Of a stretch of DNA of 64,000 nucleotides, positions 32,872 through 40,916 are shown piece after piece. The translations under genes and the position numbers were made by a program. The stretch spans positions 620,001 to 684,000 of the forward strand of contig NZ_JAFMZP010000003.1 in assembly GCF_024436435.1 (NCBI RefSeq), given 5' to 3'. Under the pieces are notes generated by a model that worked only from the letters and a program-made list of their open reading frames with translations, was not told the origin of the DNA and made no database searches. The stretch's first letter is position 1. Every line of letters starts with the position of its first letter. Source of the stretch: Desertivirga xinjiangensis. Lineage in GTDB: Bacteria > Bacteroidota > Bacteroidia > Sphingobacteriales > Sphingobacteriaceae.

Positions 32872-33266
32872 TGATAAACACGATAAAGCACCAGTACCTT
32901 GCGATCCTATGGGCAATACTGGTGCTCATTCTATGCGACATGCCCACCGATACTCTCGAAAACGGTGTTCCGGTATTCGAGGGCATGGACAAACTGGTTC
33001 ATACAGGTTTTTTCTTCGTACTAACTGTGCTGTTGTTTTATGGAAAAATACGGCAACAAAAAAGCTATTATTTCCGTATTACAACCATTGTGAAAATCCT
33101 TTTGGTTACTGCTTTCCTGGGTGCAGGAATTGAAATACTACAGTGGAAAGTTTTCACTTACCGCTCTGCCGAGTGGTGGGATCTTTTCTGTGACATGGTA
33201 GGAGTAGGGATGGGTATTTTCAGTTACATATTTTTGCACAGAAACGGCCATGAAAAATTTATTTAA
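32871..33266 (+). CDS. VanZ-like membrane protein
   Basis: 131 residues with four predicted membrane helices (about 8-25, 40-60, 73-92, 103-123). The spacing of charged and polar residues (CDMPTDTLENGV..., DKLVHTGFFFVL, GAGIEILQW, WDLFCDMVGVGMG) is typical of the VanZ family: a D-K-x-x-H segment, an acidic residue in E-I-L-Q, and an aspartate-rich segment before the last helix. VanZ itself gives low-level teicoplanin resistance, but most family members have no known role and no resistance should be inferred. It starts inside the gcvH stop codon. Confidence 0.87.
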   Translation: MINTIKHQYLAILWAILVLILCDMPTDTLENGVPVFEGMDKLVHTGFFFVLTVLLFYGKIRQQKSYYFRITTIVKILLVTAFLGAGIEILQWKVFTYRSAEWWDLFCDMVGVGMGIFSYIFLHRNGHEKFI

Positions 33267-33363
33267 AATCGCATTACTAGCTCTTACAATCACATCTATT
33301 ACTTCCTGCAGCATCTTCAAAAAAGACTGCAACTGCCCGCATTTCAAGCAACAAAGTTTATAG
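33250..33363 (+). CDS. 37-residue lipoprotein
   Basis: A short open frame begins 17 bases before the end of the VanZ-like gene, in another frame, and encodes 37 residues. The sequence opens MKNLFKIALLALTITSITSC, a compact lipoprotein signal with the lipidated cysteine at residue 20, and then continues SIFKKDCNCPHFKQQSL. The two further cysteines at 27 and 29 form a CxC pair, so the mature peptide is only 18 residues. Small lipoproteins with a FKK-CxCP motif occur at this place in related genomes as far as I recall, but the role is unknown. The sharp lipobox and the overlap with the upstream gene make it more likely to be real than chance. Confidence 0.65.
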   Translation: MKNLFKIALLALTITSITSCSIFKKDCNCPHFKQQSL

Positions 33364-33391
33364 CGTCCATAATCGGGACCTCTTGATGACG

Positions 33392-33527
33392 AAGAAAGCG
33401 ATTTGATGCGCCTTTCTTATCACGGCCGTCATGCCGAATTTATTTCGGCACCTCTTGAACTATGTATAGCGCGCCCTGCTTAGCCAAGAAGTCCTGAAAC
33501 AAGTTCAGGATGACGAAGAAAGCTAAT
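33392..33527. repeat. 136-bp direct repeat, copy 1, with palindromic core
   Basis: This copy matches 33578-33713 at 132 of 136 positions, offset exactly 186 bases. Its core, 33428-33514, has outer arms GTCAT / ATGAC, a left hairpin GCCGAA / TTCGGC at 33433-33449, and a right hairpin TCCTGAA / TTCAGGA at 33492-33510. An inner CCTCTT arm at 33451-33456 would pair with AAGAGG, but in this copy that arm reads AAGAAG. The layout suggests a three-way folded DNA or RNA. Confidence 0.85.
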
Positions 33528-33577
33528 TAAGAAAGCTCCGGTGCTCTATGCATAACACCTGAAAAATTCTTATTACA

Positions 33578-33713
33578 AAGAAAGCGATTTGATGCGCCTT
33601 TCTTATCACGGCCGTCATGCCGAATTTATTTCGGCACCTCTTGAACTATGTATAGCGCGCCCCGCTTAGGCAAGAGGTCCTGAAACAAGTTCAGGATGAC
33701 GCAGAAAGCTAAT
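33578..33713. repeat. 136-bp direct repeat, copy 2, with palindromic core
   Basis: The core is 33614-33700, again 87 bp. In this copy the inner arm CCTCTT pairs perfectly with AAGAGG, so it is probably the less decayed version. Only four positions differ from copy 1. Both copies point the same way. Confidence 0.85.
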
Positions 33714-33803
33714 CAGGAATGCTTTAGAGTTAGTCATCCCTAAAACAATAATCCATTTTCAAATATTACCATACGGTCCACTAAAATTCAATAACTTCGC
33801 TGT

Positions 33804-35180
33804 ATGACAAATTTTGCTGAGGATTTTCTTAAAACATCTGAGACAAAAGCCTTTGATCAGGATCACCGTCGCATCATAAATTTCAACATGGGTCGGTATC
33901 ATACCGCAGTAGAACGCGGTTTATCCAGACTAGCCAATCTGGAGGCTTCTAAAAGAAAGGCCCATACCATAAAATGGCGTGTGATGGAAAATCTGGACAA
34001 ATTCCTTCCCGAATTTGAGGCGAACATTCAAAAACGGGGCGGCAAAGTCATCTGGGCCAACGATGCAGAAGAAGCGCAACGCGAGATTCTAAGTATCCTC
34101 CGGAAGGCCAACGCAAAAACTGTCATTAAATCGAAATCTATGTCCACTGAAGAAATTCATTTAAATGAATTTCTGGAAGAAAACCATATTGAGTCACTCG
34201 AAAGTGATTTAGGCGAATACATAGTGCAGCTATTGGGACAGAAGCCCTATCACATAGTTACTCCGGCCATGCACCTGAGTAAAGAGGATATCGCCAAACT
34301 GTTCCATGAAAAATTCGGTACCCCTCCGGATGCTACACCCGAACAACTGACTTTAAAAGCCCGGGAGCTACTCAGGGAAAAATACACTACAGCTGATGTC
34401 GGTATTACCGGTGCAAACTTTCTTATTGCCGACACCGGAAGTGTAGCTCTTACCGAAAATGAAGGCAATGCCCGCTTAACCACTACGTTCCCGAAGATTC
34501 ATATTACTATCGCCGGAATTGAAAAGATCATCCCCTCTATAAATGATCTCGATTTATTCTGGCCACTGCTCTCTACTCACGGCACCGGCCAAAACCTTAC
34601 GGTGTATAACAGCATTTTAAGCGGTCCCCGCCAGGCAGATGAAACCGACGGCCCGGAAGAGATGTACGTTATCTTGCTGGATAACGGACGTACGAACCTG
34701 TTAGCACAAAAAGAGCAACGCCAAGGCTTGTATTGTATCCGCTGCGGAGCATGTTTAAATGCCTGCCCGGTTTACAAAAATGTAGGCGGGCATACTTATG
34801 AAACAACTTACAGCGGGCCTATTGGTTCGGTGATCACTCCCCACATGAGGGGTATGGAGGAGTTCAAACACCTTAGCTACGCTTCCAGCTTATGCGGAAA
34901 GTGCTCCGAAGTGTGTCCGGTCAAAATCGACATACACAAAATGCTGTTGCTTAACCGCAGAGATGCTGTAAATAGTGGAGAAGTGAGTAAGCTTGAGAAA
35001 GTAGGTTGGGCTGGATGGCGCAAAGGAATGCTCAAACGAAGTTTTATGGACATGGTTGGCGGCAGAATGAAGAACTTCCTGATGCGAAGCTTTTTCAAAG
35101 GCGCCTGGGGTAAGCATCGCGAATTGCCTGAAGTGGCGCCTAAATCTTTCAGTAAGCAATGGAAGCAAGAAAATAAATAA
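33804..35180 (+). CDS. lutB: Lactate utilization protein LutB-like iron-sulfur protein
   Basis: 458 residues. The N-terminal LUD domain (about 60-290) is followed by a two-cluster ferredoxin domain: C311, C314, C317 and C321 (CIRCGACLNACP), then C364, C367 and C371 (CGKCSEVCP). The C-terminal region (KRSFMDMVGGRMKNFLM onward) is the tail found in LutB proteins. LutB works with LutA and LutC to oxidise L-lactate to pyruvate in the cytoplasm. Neither lutA nor lutC is adjacent, and no lactate permease is nearby, so its partners must be elsewhere. A terminator follows at once. Confidence 0.92.
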   Translation: MTNFAEDFLKTSETKAFDQDHRRIINFNMGRYHTAVERGLSRLANLEASKRKAHTIKWRVMENLDKFLPEFEANIQKRGGKVIWANDAEEAQREILSILRKANAKTVIKSKSMSTEEIHLNEFLEENHIESLESDLGEYIVQLLGQKPYHIVTPAMHLSKEDIAKLFHEKFGTPPDATPEQLTLKARELLREKYTTADVGITGANFLIADTGSVALTENEGNARLTTTFPKIHITIAGIEKIIPSINDLDLFWPLLSTHGTGQNLTVYNSILSGPRQADETDGPEEMYVILLDNGRTNLLAQKEQRQGLYCIRCGACLNACPVYKNVGGHTYETTYSGPIGSVITPHMRGMEEFKHLSYASSLCGKCSEVCPVKIDIHKMLLLNRRDAVNSGEVSKLEKVGWAGWRKGMLKRSFMDMVGGRMKNFLMRSFFKGAWGKHRELPEVAPKSFSKQWKQENK

Positions 35181-35181
35181 A

Positions 35182-35209
35182 AGGAGGCAAAATGCCTCCT
35201 TTTTTATTT
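35182..35209 (+). terminator. Intrinsic terminator after lutB
   Basis: AGGAGGCA and TGCCTCCT form a tight stem with a very short loop, followed by six T residues, right after the lutB stop. Confidence 0.88.
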
Positions 35210-35221
35210 ATTCGTCTATTC

Positions 35222-35308
35222 GTCATCCTGAACTTGTTTCAGGACCTCTTGTTCTATACATAGCTCAAGAGGTGCCGAATCCTGAAGTTAATTCAGGATC
35301 GGCATGAC
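35222..35308. repeat. 87-bp palindromic repeat, inverted copy
   Basis: It has the same plan as the cores at 33428-33514 and 33614-33700, in the opposite orientation and with the same total length of 87 bp. Outer arms are GTCAT and ATGAC; one hairpin is TCCTGAA / TTCAGGA type, and the inner stem CCTCTTG / CAAGAGG is perfect. The second hairpin keeps the GCCGA / TCGGC base but carries an extra inner stem (ATCCTGAA / TTCAGGAT), while the central loop is shorter than in the direct copies. It lies between the lutB terminator and the end of the convergent DUF6600 gene. Confidence 0.8.
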
Positions 35309-35323
35309 ATGGAGCTTAGGAAA

Positions 35324-36532
35324 CTATATTCCCCGGCTTGGTCTCGCTGATCTGGATGAGCCTTGATCAGATCCCTGCCTTCCGGACTGGCCCTGCGATT
35401 GAGAGCTTCTTCCGGGACTTTGACTTCCCTGGCTCGAACGCTCGCTTATCCCCGGATTATTTCTTTGAGGCCTAGCATCTCTCGAAGTCCTTGGAGAGTC
35501 TTGCCGCTGAGAAGGAGAAGGGCTCGTTGCCGGCGAAGTCCCACGATCGCTATTTTGTTCCCTGTTTCGTGTATAATCAGGTCGCTGATTGTTGGCACTC
35601 CGGTAAACGGCCCGTCTTTCATTATCATACCTGTCATTACCAGGCCTGTCCCCTGATGGTCTTTCATTGTTTCCCGGGTAAGATTTTTGCGGTGTGCTTC
35701 CTGATCTGCCATCGTTATCATCCCTGTGCTGGTTTCGGCCAGATGCATTGTACTGATCCCTATCCCTCGAAGAACCAGAATTACTACTGCCCCTTCCAGG
35801 CCGGCTGTTAACTTCCGGACGGTAGATGCGCAATGAACCATTGCTTGCCTCCGCACGCGACGGCCTGCCACTGTTGTCGATCCTATGAACCGTTACGCGG
35901 CTGCGGGTTACCCGTTCAATTTCATCCCGGCGCGGACCAGAAACATACCGTCGGTTGTTGTTTACATAAATATTGTTGATAACGGTGGTGCGGTTGTAAA
36001 TATTAACCACTCTTGGCTGCGGCAGGCAATAGTTGTAGATATTCCTGCTCGTAACGTACCGTTTAGGAACAAATACCCAGCGAGCTAAAGGAATGTTGAT
36101 GTTAATATTGATATCAACGCCAGGACCCAGCGGAGCCCATCCATAATAATCATTGTCTGATCTCCAGCTTACCCAGGCAGGTCCCCACTCGTCCCCAGGT
36201 ATCCAGATCCAACCATAATAATCATCAAATGTCCATCGTCCGTAGTGGAAAGGCGCCCAGCCCCATTCATAATCCGACACCCAGGTGTTTCCATATTCGG
36301 TAACTACCCATTGCCCGCGGGTAGCGTAGGGCTGAAAGCCCTGCTCAACCCGGGGAATCCACACCTGGCCGTAATTGCCATAGGTCATCCAGCGGCCATA
36401 AGGCGCAAGGTCCTGGTAAAACGAATAGGATGAACCATACATCCGGGCTTGTGCCATCACGGTAGTGGCACCTGCCAGGCTCGCTGCTACTACAAGTAAC
36501 AGGCCCAGCGCTAATTTTCTAAATACTCTCAT
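35324..36532 (-). CDS. Secreted DUF6600 (YXWGXW-rich) protein
   Basis: 402 residues. A signal peptide (about 1-27, ending near TVMAQA) leads into an aromatic-rich domain (about 30-150) of repeated units such as YGRWMTYGNYGQVWIP, YGNTWVSDYEWGWAPFHYGRW and GWIWIPGDEWGPAWVSWR, which define DUF6600. After a transition (about 150-220) the C-terminal half is low-complexity and probably disordered, made mainly of S, R, N, G, Q, P and D. The high arginine content suggests binding to a polyanion such as polysaccharide or nucleic acid, which is inference. It is the only gene on the minus strand in this part and is probably monocistronic. Confidence 0.8.
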   Translation of the reverse strand: MRVFRKLALGLLLVVAASLAGATTVMAQARMYGSSYSFYQDLAPYGRWMTYGNYGQVWIPRVEQGFQPYATRGQWVVTEYGNTWVSDYEWGWAPFHYGRWTFDDYYGWIWIPGDEWGPAWVSWRSDNDYYGWAPLGPGVDINININIPLARWVFVPKRYVTSRNIYNYCLPQPRVVNIYNRTTVINNIYVNNNRRYVSGPRRDEIERVTRSRVTVHRIDNSGRPSRAEASNGSLRIYRPEVNSRPGRGSSNSGSSRDRDQYNASGRNQHRDDNDGRSGSTPQKSYPGNNERPSGDRPGNDRYDNERRAVYRSANNQRPDYTRNREQNSDRGTSPATSPSPSQRQDSPRTSRDARPQRNNPGISERSSQGSQSPGRSSQSQGQSGRQGSDQGSSRSARPSRGI

Positions 36533-36826
36533 ATCTGTGTGTGTTTTGGGTCGCCCCTTTATTCTTTGAATAACGAAATTGCTTAAAGTTTATTTGCTAG
36601 TAAGAATCTATTTGCTTGAACTTCAATGGATAAGGCGGTATGCGTTGCCTTGCTGCAGCTGATTTGCAGAAAAAACGTCAATCTTACCCAGCCTCATCCT
36701 TGCAAATCGAAAATTAAATGTTACAATTACAAGGATGAAGATAACAAGGAAAGGGTAGAACTTAAAAAGATTATATTCCAGAAAAATTCTATTTTAGCCC
36801 CAAATATCTAAAAATTAACACTCTCG
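36533..36826. other. Divergent spacer between the DUF6600 gene and rfbD
   Basis: 294 bases between divergent genes, so promoters for both should lie here. I see no convincing TTTG-N19-TAnnTTTG match, no stable hairpin and no gene. Confidence 0.5.
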
Positions 36827-37681
36827 ATGAGTACGACTCTTGTTTTTGGCGCCACAGGCCAGTTAGGATCATGTCTGAAGTTCGTTTCCGAACAAAATAA
36901 AATCGACAATAGTATATTTCTTTCTGAAGAAGAAGCAGATATTTTGAATCCTGAGGTGATAAAGAATGCGTTCGAAAAATATAAGCCGGCATATTGCATC
37001 AATTGTGCGGCTTATACCGCCGTTGATAAAGCCGAGGACGATGTTGACATTGCCAGGAAAGTAAATAAAGACGGGGCGGCAAACCTTGCCAGGCTCTGTG
37101 CGGAATATGAAACCACCCTCATCCATGTCTCCACCGACTTTGTGTTCGCAGGAAACGTACCCAAGCTATTATCAGAAACCGATGAGGCAGAGCCCATCAA
37201 CGTATACGGACTAACAAAACTCGAAGGAGAGCTGGTTATCCCATCATTCACGGAGAAATACTATATCCTTCGCACCAGCTGGTTATATTCTGAATACGGA
37301 AATAACTTCGTCAAGACCATGCTGAAGCTTGGAAATGAACGCGAGCAGTTAAGCATCATTGCCGATCAGATTGGCACGCCTACCTATGCAATTGATCTGG
37401 CCACTACCATCCTTCACATTATCCAAAATGACGAGCAGCAATACGGAATTTATCATTACAGTAATGAAGGAGTAACATCCTGGTACGATTTTGCCAAAGC
37501 CATTTTCGACATAGGCAAGGTGCAGGTGAAGGCTCTTCCAATAAAAAGTACTGAATACGTGACCAGGGCAACCCGCCCGGCTTTTTCGGTGATGGATAAA
37601 TCGAAGATCAAATCGACCTTCGGAATAGGCATTTCGTATTGGAGGGATAGTTTAGAAGTATGTATAAGCAGATTAGGTTAA
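36827..37681 (+). CDS. rfbD: dTDP-4-dehydrorhamnose reductase
   Basis: 284 residues, family length. An NADPH-binding extended SDR: GATGQLG at 8-14, catalytic Y127 and K131 (YGLTK), and the STDFVFAG strand typical of RmlD. It performs the last step to dTDP-L-rhamnose. rfbA follows 16 bases downstream, but rfbB (dehydratase) and rfbC (epimerase) are not nearby, so the rhamnose route is split in this genome or those genes lie outside the window. The pair is separated from the main polysaccharide locus by about 9 kb. Confidence 0.93.
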   Translation: MSTTLVFGATGQLGSCLKFVSEQNKIDNSIFLSEEEADILNPEVIKNAFEKYKPAYCINCAAYTAVDKAEDDVDIARKVNKDGAANLARLCAEYETTLIHVSTDFVFAGNVPKLLSETDEAEPINVYGLTKLEGELVIPSFTEKYYILRTSWLYSEYGNNFVKTMLKLGNEREQLSIIADQIGTPTYAIDLATTILHIIQNDEQQYGIYHYSNEGVTSWYDFAKAIFDIGKVQVKALPIKSTEYVTRATRPAFSVMDKSKIKSTFGIGISYWRDSLEVCISRLG

Positions 37682-37697
37682 CAGGTAAATAAAATAT

Positions 37698-38558
37698 ATG
37701 AAAGGAATTATACTTGCCGGTGGTTCGGGTACCCGTTTACACCCGCTTACTTTAGCAACTAGTAAACAAATGATGCCGGTTTATGATAAGCCGATGATCT
37801 ATTATCCTTTGTCAATTCTGATGCTCGCCGGGATAAAAGAGGTGCTTATAATTTCAACCCCTCACGACCTTCCTAACTTTGAAAAATTGCTGGGAGATGG
37901 CTCACAGATAGGCTGTAAGTTTTCTTATGCCGTTCAGGAAGAACCTAATGGTCTGGCACAGGCATTCGTGATAGGAGAGGAATTTGTAGGAAGCGACAGT
38001 GTAGCTCTTATTCTCGGCGATAATATTTTCTACGGCGACGGCTTGTCGCATCTTTTACAAGAACTAAAGGAACCGGAAGGCGGCGTAGTATTCGCATACC
38101 AGGTTTCAGATCCTGAACGCTATGGTGTGGTAGAATTCGACGGCGGCAACAAGGTAATTTCCATCGAAGAAAAACCAGTGAACCCGAAATCCAACTATGC
38201 AGTTCCGGGACTATACTTTTATGATAACTCAGTAGTAGAAATTGCAAAGAACATCAAACCCTCTCCGCGCGGAGAATACGAGATCACTGATGTAAATAAA
38301 GAATACCTTCGTCAGGGAAGGCTCAAAGTAGGTGTTTTGAGTCGCGGTACAGCCTGGCTGGATACCGGGACATTCAATTCATTGATGCAGGCTGGTCAGT
38401 TTGTGCAGGTAATTGAAGAACGCCAGGGACTAAAGATTGGCTGTATTGAAGAGGTGGCTTTCCGTATGGGATTCATCACTGCCGAAGAATTAAAAGCAGT
38501 AGCCTCGCCTTTGGTAAAAAGTGGGTACGGCCAGTATCTTCTTAAACTCGTTCAATAA
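37698..38558 (+). CDS. rfbA: Glucose-1-phosphate thymidylyltransferase
   Basis: 286 residues. The nucleotidyltransferase signature GGSGTRL is at 8-14, followed by the [16 protein letters not shown] block that binds thymidine and sugar phosphate, and a GDNIFYG metal-binding motif. It makes dTDP-glucose from dTTP and glucose-1-phosphate, the entry step to dTDP-rhamnose and other deoxysugars. The sequence is close to RmlA/RffH throughout. It follows rfbD after 16 bases and probably shares its transcript. Confidence 0.96.
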   Translation: MKGIILAGGSGTRLHPLTLATSKQMMPVYDKPMIYYPLSILMLAGIKEVLIISTPHDLPNFEKLLGDGSQIGCKFSYAVQEEPNGLAQAFVIGEEFVGSDSVALILGDNIFYGDGLSHLLQELKEPEGGVVFAYQVSDPERYGVVEFDGGNKVISIEEKPVNPKSNYAVPGLYFYDNSVVEIAKNIKPSPRGEYEITDVNKEYLRQGRLKVGVLSRGTAWLDTGTFNSLMQAGQFVQVIEERQGLKIGCIEEVAFRMGFITAEELKAVASPLVKSGYGQYLLKLVQ

Positions 38559-38695
38559 GGTTGAATGTTTGCTTTTTAAAATACTTAAAACAAAATAGAG
38601 ATTTTGTAATTTGAATACATAGTTAAAATAATTTTTATATTTTTATAATTCATTTACTGAAATAAATTCAATTAAACTCCAAATTCAATAAAATA

Positions 38696-39832
38696 ATGAA
38701 AGTAGCTCTAATTACCGGCATAACGGGTCAGGACGGTGCATACCTGGCTGAGTTCCTGTTAAAAAAAGGATACCAGGTACACGGACTTAAAAGACGTTCG
38801 TCTTTATTTAATACAGATCGTATAGACCACCTATACCAGGACCCGCATGATACCAACATTAAGCTACAGCTTCATTATGGTGATTTAACTGATTCAACGA
38901 ACCTTATCCGTATCATACAGGAAATTCAGCCTGACGAGATCTTCAACCTGGCTGCAATGAGCCACGTTAAAGTGAGCTTTGATACTCCCGAGTACACAGC
39001 TAACGCTGATGGTATCGGAACATTACGTATCCTTGAGGCGGTTCGCTTATTAGGTTTGACTAAAAAAACACGTGTATATCAGGCTTCTACATCAGAGCTT
39101 TACGGTTTAGTTCAGGCGGTTCCGCAAAGCGAAACAACACCTTTTTACCCAAGATCACCATATGCCGTAGCCAAAATGTACGGATATTGGATCACGGTAA
39201 ACTACCGCGAAGCATATGGCATGTACGCTTGCAACGGTATTTTATTCAATCACGAAAGTCCTATCAGAGGGGAAACTTTTGTTACCCGTAAAATCACCCG
39301 TGCTGCTTCCAAAATCGCTTTAGGCTTGCAAAACTGCCTGCATTTAGGAAACCTTTCGGCACAGCGGGACTGGGGACATGCCAAAGATTATGTAGAAGCT
39401 ATGTGGTTGATCCTTCAGCAAGATACGCCGGAAGATTATGTAATTGCTACAGGAATCACCACTACCGTTCGTGACTTTGTTAGAATGAGCTTCGCAGAAC
39501 TTGGTATCGAAGTTGAATTCAGCGGAAAAGACGAAAACGAAAAAGGTGTGATCGTTGATGTCGATCAGGTAAAAGCACTGGATCTGGGTTTAAACCTGGA
39601 AGCGTTGAAGGTTGGTCAGACCGTAGTAAAGGTAGACCCAAGATACTTCCGTCCAACAGAAGTGGATTTATTGTTAGGAGATCCTACCAAAGCAAAAACA
39701 AAGCTGAACTGGCAGCCTAAGTACGATTTACCTCTATTGGTAAAAGATATGATGCAATCAGATCTTAACCTGGTTAAGAAAGACGAGTACTTAAAGCAAG
39801 GTGGTTACAATATCCTTAACTACTTCGAGTAA
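38696..39832 (+). CDS. gmd: GDP-mannose 4,6-dehydratase
   Basis: 378 residues. An extended SDR with TGITGQDG at 7-14 and the catalytic Y-x-x-x-K in SPYAVAKMY. Marks specific for GMD are [18 protein letters not shown] near residue 31, [12 protein letters not shown], and the [15 protein letters not shown] block. It converts GDP-mannose to GDP-4-keto-6-deoxymannose, precursor of GDP-L-fucose, GDP-rhamnose and GDP-perosamine. The usual partner fcl is not in the window. A GT11 fucosyltransferase at 56.9 kb suggests fucose is the end product. It has its own AT-rich leader and strong terminator. Confidence 0.96.
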   Translation: MKVALITGITGQDGAYLAEFLLKKGYQVHGLKRRSSLFNTDRIDHLYQDPHDTNIKLQLHYGDLTDSTNLIRIIQEIQPDEIFNLAAMSHVKVSFDTPEYTANADGIGTLRILEAVRLLGLTKKTRVYQASTSELYGLVQAVPQSETTPFYPRSPYAVAKMYGYWITVNYREAYGMYACNGILFNHESPIRGETFVTRKITRAASKIALGLQNCLHLGNLSAQRDWGHAKDYVEAMWLILQQDTPEDYVIATGITTTVRDFVRMSFAELGIEVEFSGKDENEKGVIVDVDQVKALDLGLNLEALKVGQTVVKVDPRYFRPTEVDLLLGDPTKAKTKLNWQPKYDLPLLVKDMMQSDLNLVKKDEYLKQGGYNILNYFE

Positions 39833-39848
39833 GATAACTGTTATTGGA

Positions 39849-39897
39849 AGACGCAAAAGCCTGTAAGATAGCTATCTTACAGGCTTTTGTGTCTTTA
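39849..39897 (+). terminator. Long perfect stem terminator after gmd
   Basis: An unusually long stem of about 21 bp: CAAAAGCCTGTAAGATA pairs with TATCTTACAGGCTTTTG around a two-base loop, and GAC / GTC extends it outward. T residues follow. It could also act for the convergent gene at 39932. Confidence 0.9.
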
Positions 39898-39931
39898 TTG
39901 AGCTTAATAGCGCTAACAAGCACCATTTACA

Positions 39932-40231
39932 TTAAAGAAACGCCTCTTCAATTCGCTTAAAGCTGATCTCATCACTTGCAGAATTATAAGCGCTAATTTC
40001 CCTCTTATAAAACTTATCGATAAATAACTTTAATAGATAAATAACTTTTGAACTATTATCTGAATTTTGTAGTAATTCTTTGACTAATAAATTTGTTAGC
40101 TTCAACTTTTGAGACTTATATTGACTAATCATGAGGCTAGAATCTGAGTCTGAGTGAATCTCAATCATTTTTTCAACCTTTTGAATTTCTTCAACTAAGT
40201 CTAGAATTCTATATAGTGCATTGTCCTTCAT
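39932..40231 (-). CDS. Small helical protein, unknown, partner of the nucleotidyltransferase gene
   Basis: 99 residues, predicted mostly alpha-helical (heptad-like ILDLVEEIQKVEKMIEI and KLKLTNLLVKELL), without cysteines, signal peptide or membrane segment. No catalytic motif is visible; in particular there is no R-x4-6-H motif of HEPN nucleases. It begins 11 bases after the stop of the upstream nucleotidyltransferase-fold gene on the same strand, so the two are likely one operon. Both are clearly richer in A and T than the flanking gmd and DinB genes, a sign of recent arrival. It may be an antitoxin or regulator, which is a guess from the arrangement. Confidence 0.5.
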   Translation of the reverse strand: MKDNALYRILDLVEEIQKVEKMIEIHSDSDSSLMISQYKSQKLKLTNLLVKELLQNSDNSSKVIYLLKLFIDKFYKREISAYNSASDEISFKRIEEAFL

Positions 40232-40242
40232 TGTGCTAAGTG

Positions 40243-40722
40243 TTAATGATGAATCTCCAAAAAACCCTTCGAAAGTTTATTCCCCTTCCGATTTCGTCTC
40301 GTTTTAGTAAATCTGTCTAACCAATATGAAATATCGCTCACCGTTTTAAATCTTTCTTTATGTTCCTCTGGATAGACCTCAATAATATAAGCATCTAGCA
40401 GATAATTTCTTTCGGAGTTGGGATATTTAAATTTATTAATTTTATCTCCAACTCTCGCTAGTTCATTATGTTCTAAAAAAGTGACTAGATCGATGTCGCC
40501 GGGATCTTGCGTCCTAGTTACAAAGGAACCATCAATCCATTGAGTAAAGCCTTTCAAGTCGCATTCAAGCTTCAATTCTGAATTATACTCCATTAGTTTT
40601 TTAAAAAGAGTGCTTCTTTTATCACTGGGGATATTAATAACAAATTCAGATTGTAATTCCTCTAAATTCGACTCAATTTTAGCGTCAGGAACCAACAACC
40701 CAGCTTGATTAAATATTAGCAT
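40243..40722 (-). CDS. DUF6932-like nucleotidyltransferase-fold protein
   Basis: 159 residues. The central motif is GSFVTRTQDPGDIDLVTF (from G65), with D76 and D78 as the metal-binding aspartates, and a likely third carboxylate at D110 in YLLDAYIIEVYP. This is the pattern of the minimal nucleotidyltransferase superfamily in the form seen in DUF6932. The N-terminal FNQAGLLVPDAKI opening is also like that family. It might transfer a nucleotide to a protein or RNA; related MntA and AbiE-type enzymes act in toxin-antitoxin and phage-defence pairs. Substrate and role are unknown. AT-rich, first gene of a two-gene unit. Confidence 0.65.
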   Translation of the reverse strand: MLIFNQAGLLVPDAKIESNLEELQSEFVINIPSDKRSTLFKKLMEYNSELKLECDLKGFTQWIDGSFVTRTQDPGDIDLVTFLEHNELARVGDKINKFKYPNSERNYLLDAYIIEVYPEEHKERFKTVSDISYWLDRFTKTRRNRKGNKLSKGFLEIHH

Positions 40723-40916
40723 CTTGTCAAGTATTTCTTAAAAACGTGCAAAGTACCAGGCAGTATTTCAAATCAAAGCTACTAATTTACTAATTATTAG
40801 CCGAAGAGCTAGTGAACGCGACCCCCCTTTTTTAAGTATGCAGTTCGGCCGCCACTTGGCTGAAGTTCCGAAGTTCCAACAACTGGATCGGCAAATGTCC
40901 CGATCTTCTTAACCGC

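Larger units (their letters stand above)
33364..33803 (+). other. Repeat-filled intergenic region upstream of lutB
   Basis: No gene is seen in 440 bases. Most of it is two copies of a 136-bp direct repeat, each holding an 87-bp palindromic core, with a 50-base unique spacer between them. The last about 90 bases before lutB contain no clear promoter consensus. Confidence 0.75.

Noticed and set aside
32871-33266. Glycopeptide resistance gene
   Set aside because: VanZ-like proteins are widespread in bacteria without resistance clusters, and no vanHAX genes are near.
33392-33713. Two spaced direct repeats that could suggest a CRISPR array
   Set aside because: The repeats are 136 bp long, only two, with one 50-base spacer and strong internal hairpins; no cas genes are nearby.
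35363-35871. Open frames overlapping the DUF6600 tail on both strands
   Set aside because: They are shadows created by the biased, repetitive codons of the low-complexity C-terminal half.
36626-36811. 61-codon open frame between the DUF6600 gene and rfbD
   Set aside because: The composition is like noncoding AT-rich sequence, and it lies in a divergent promoter region without a recognisable protein pattern.
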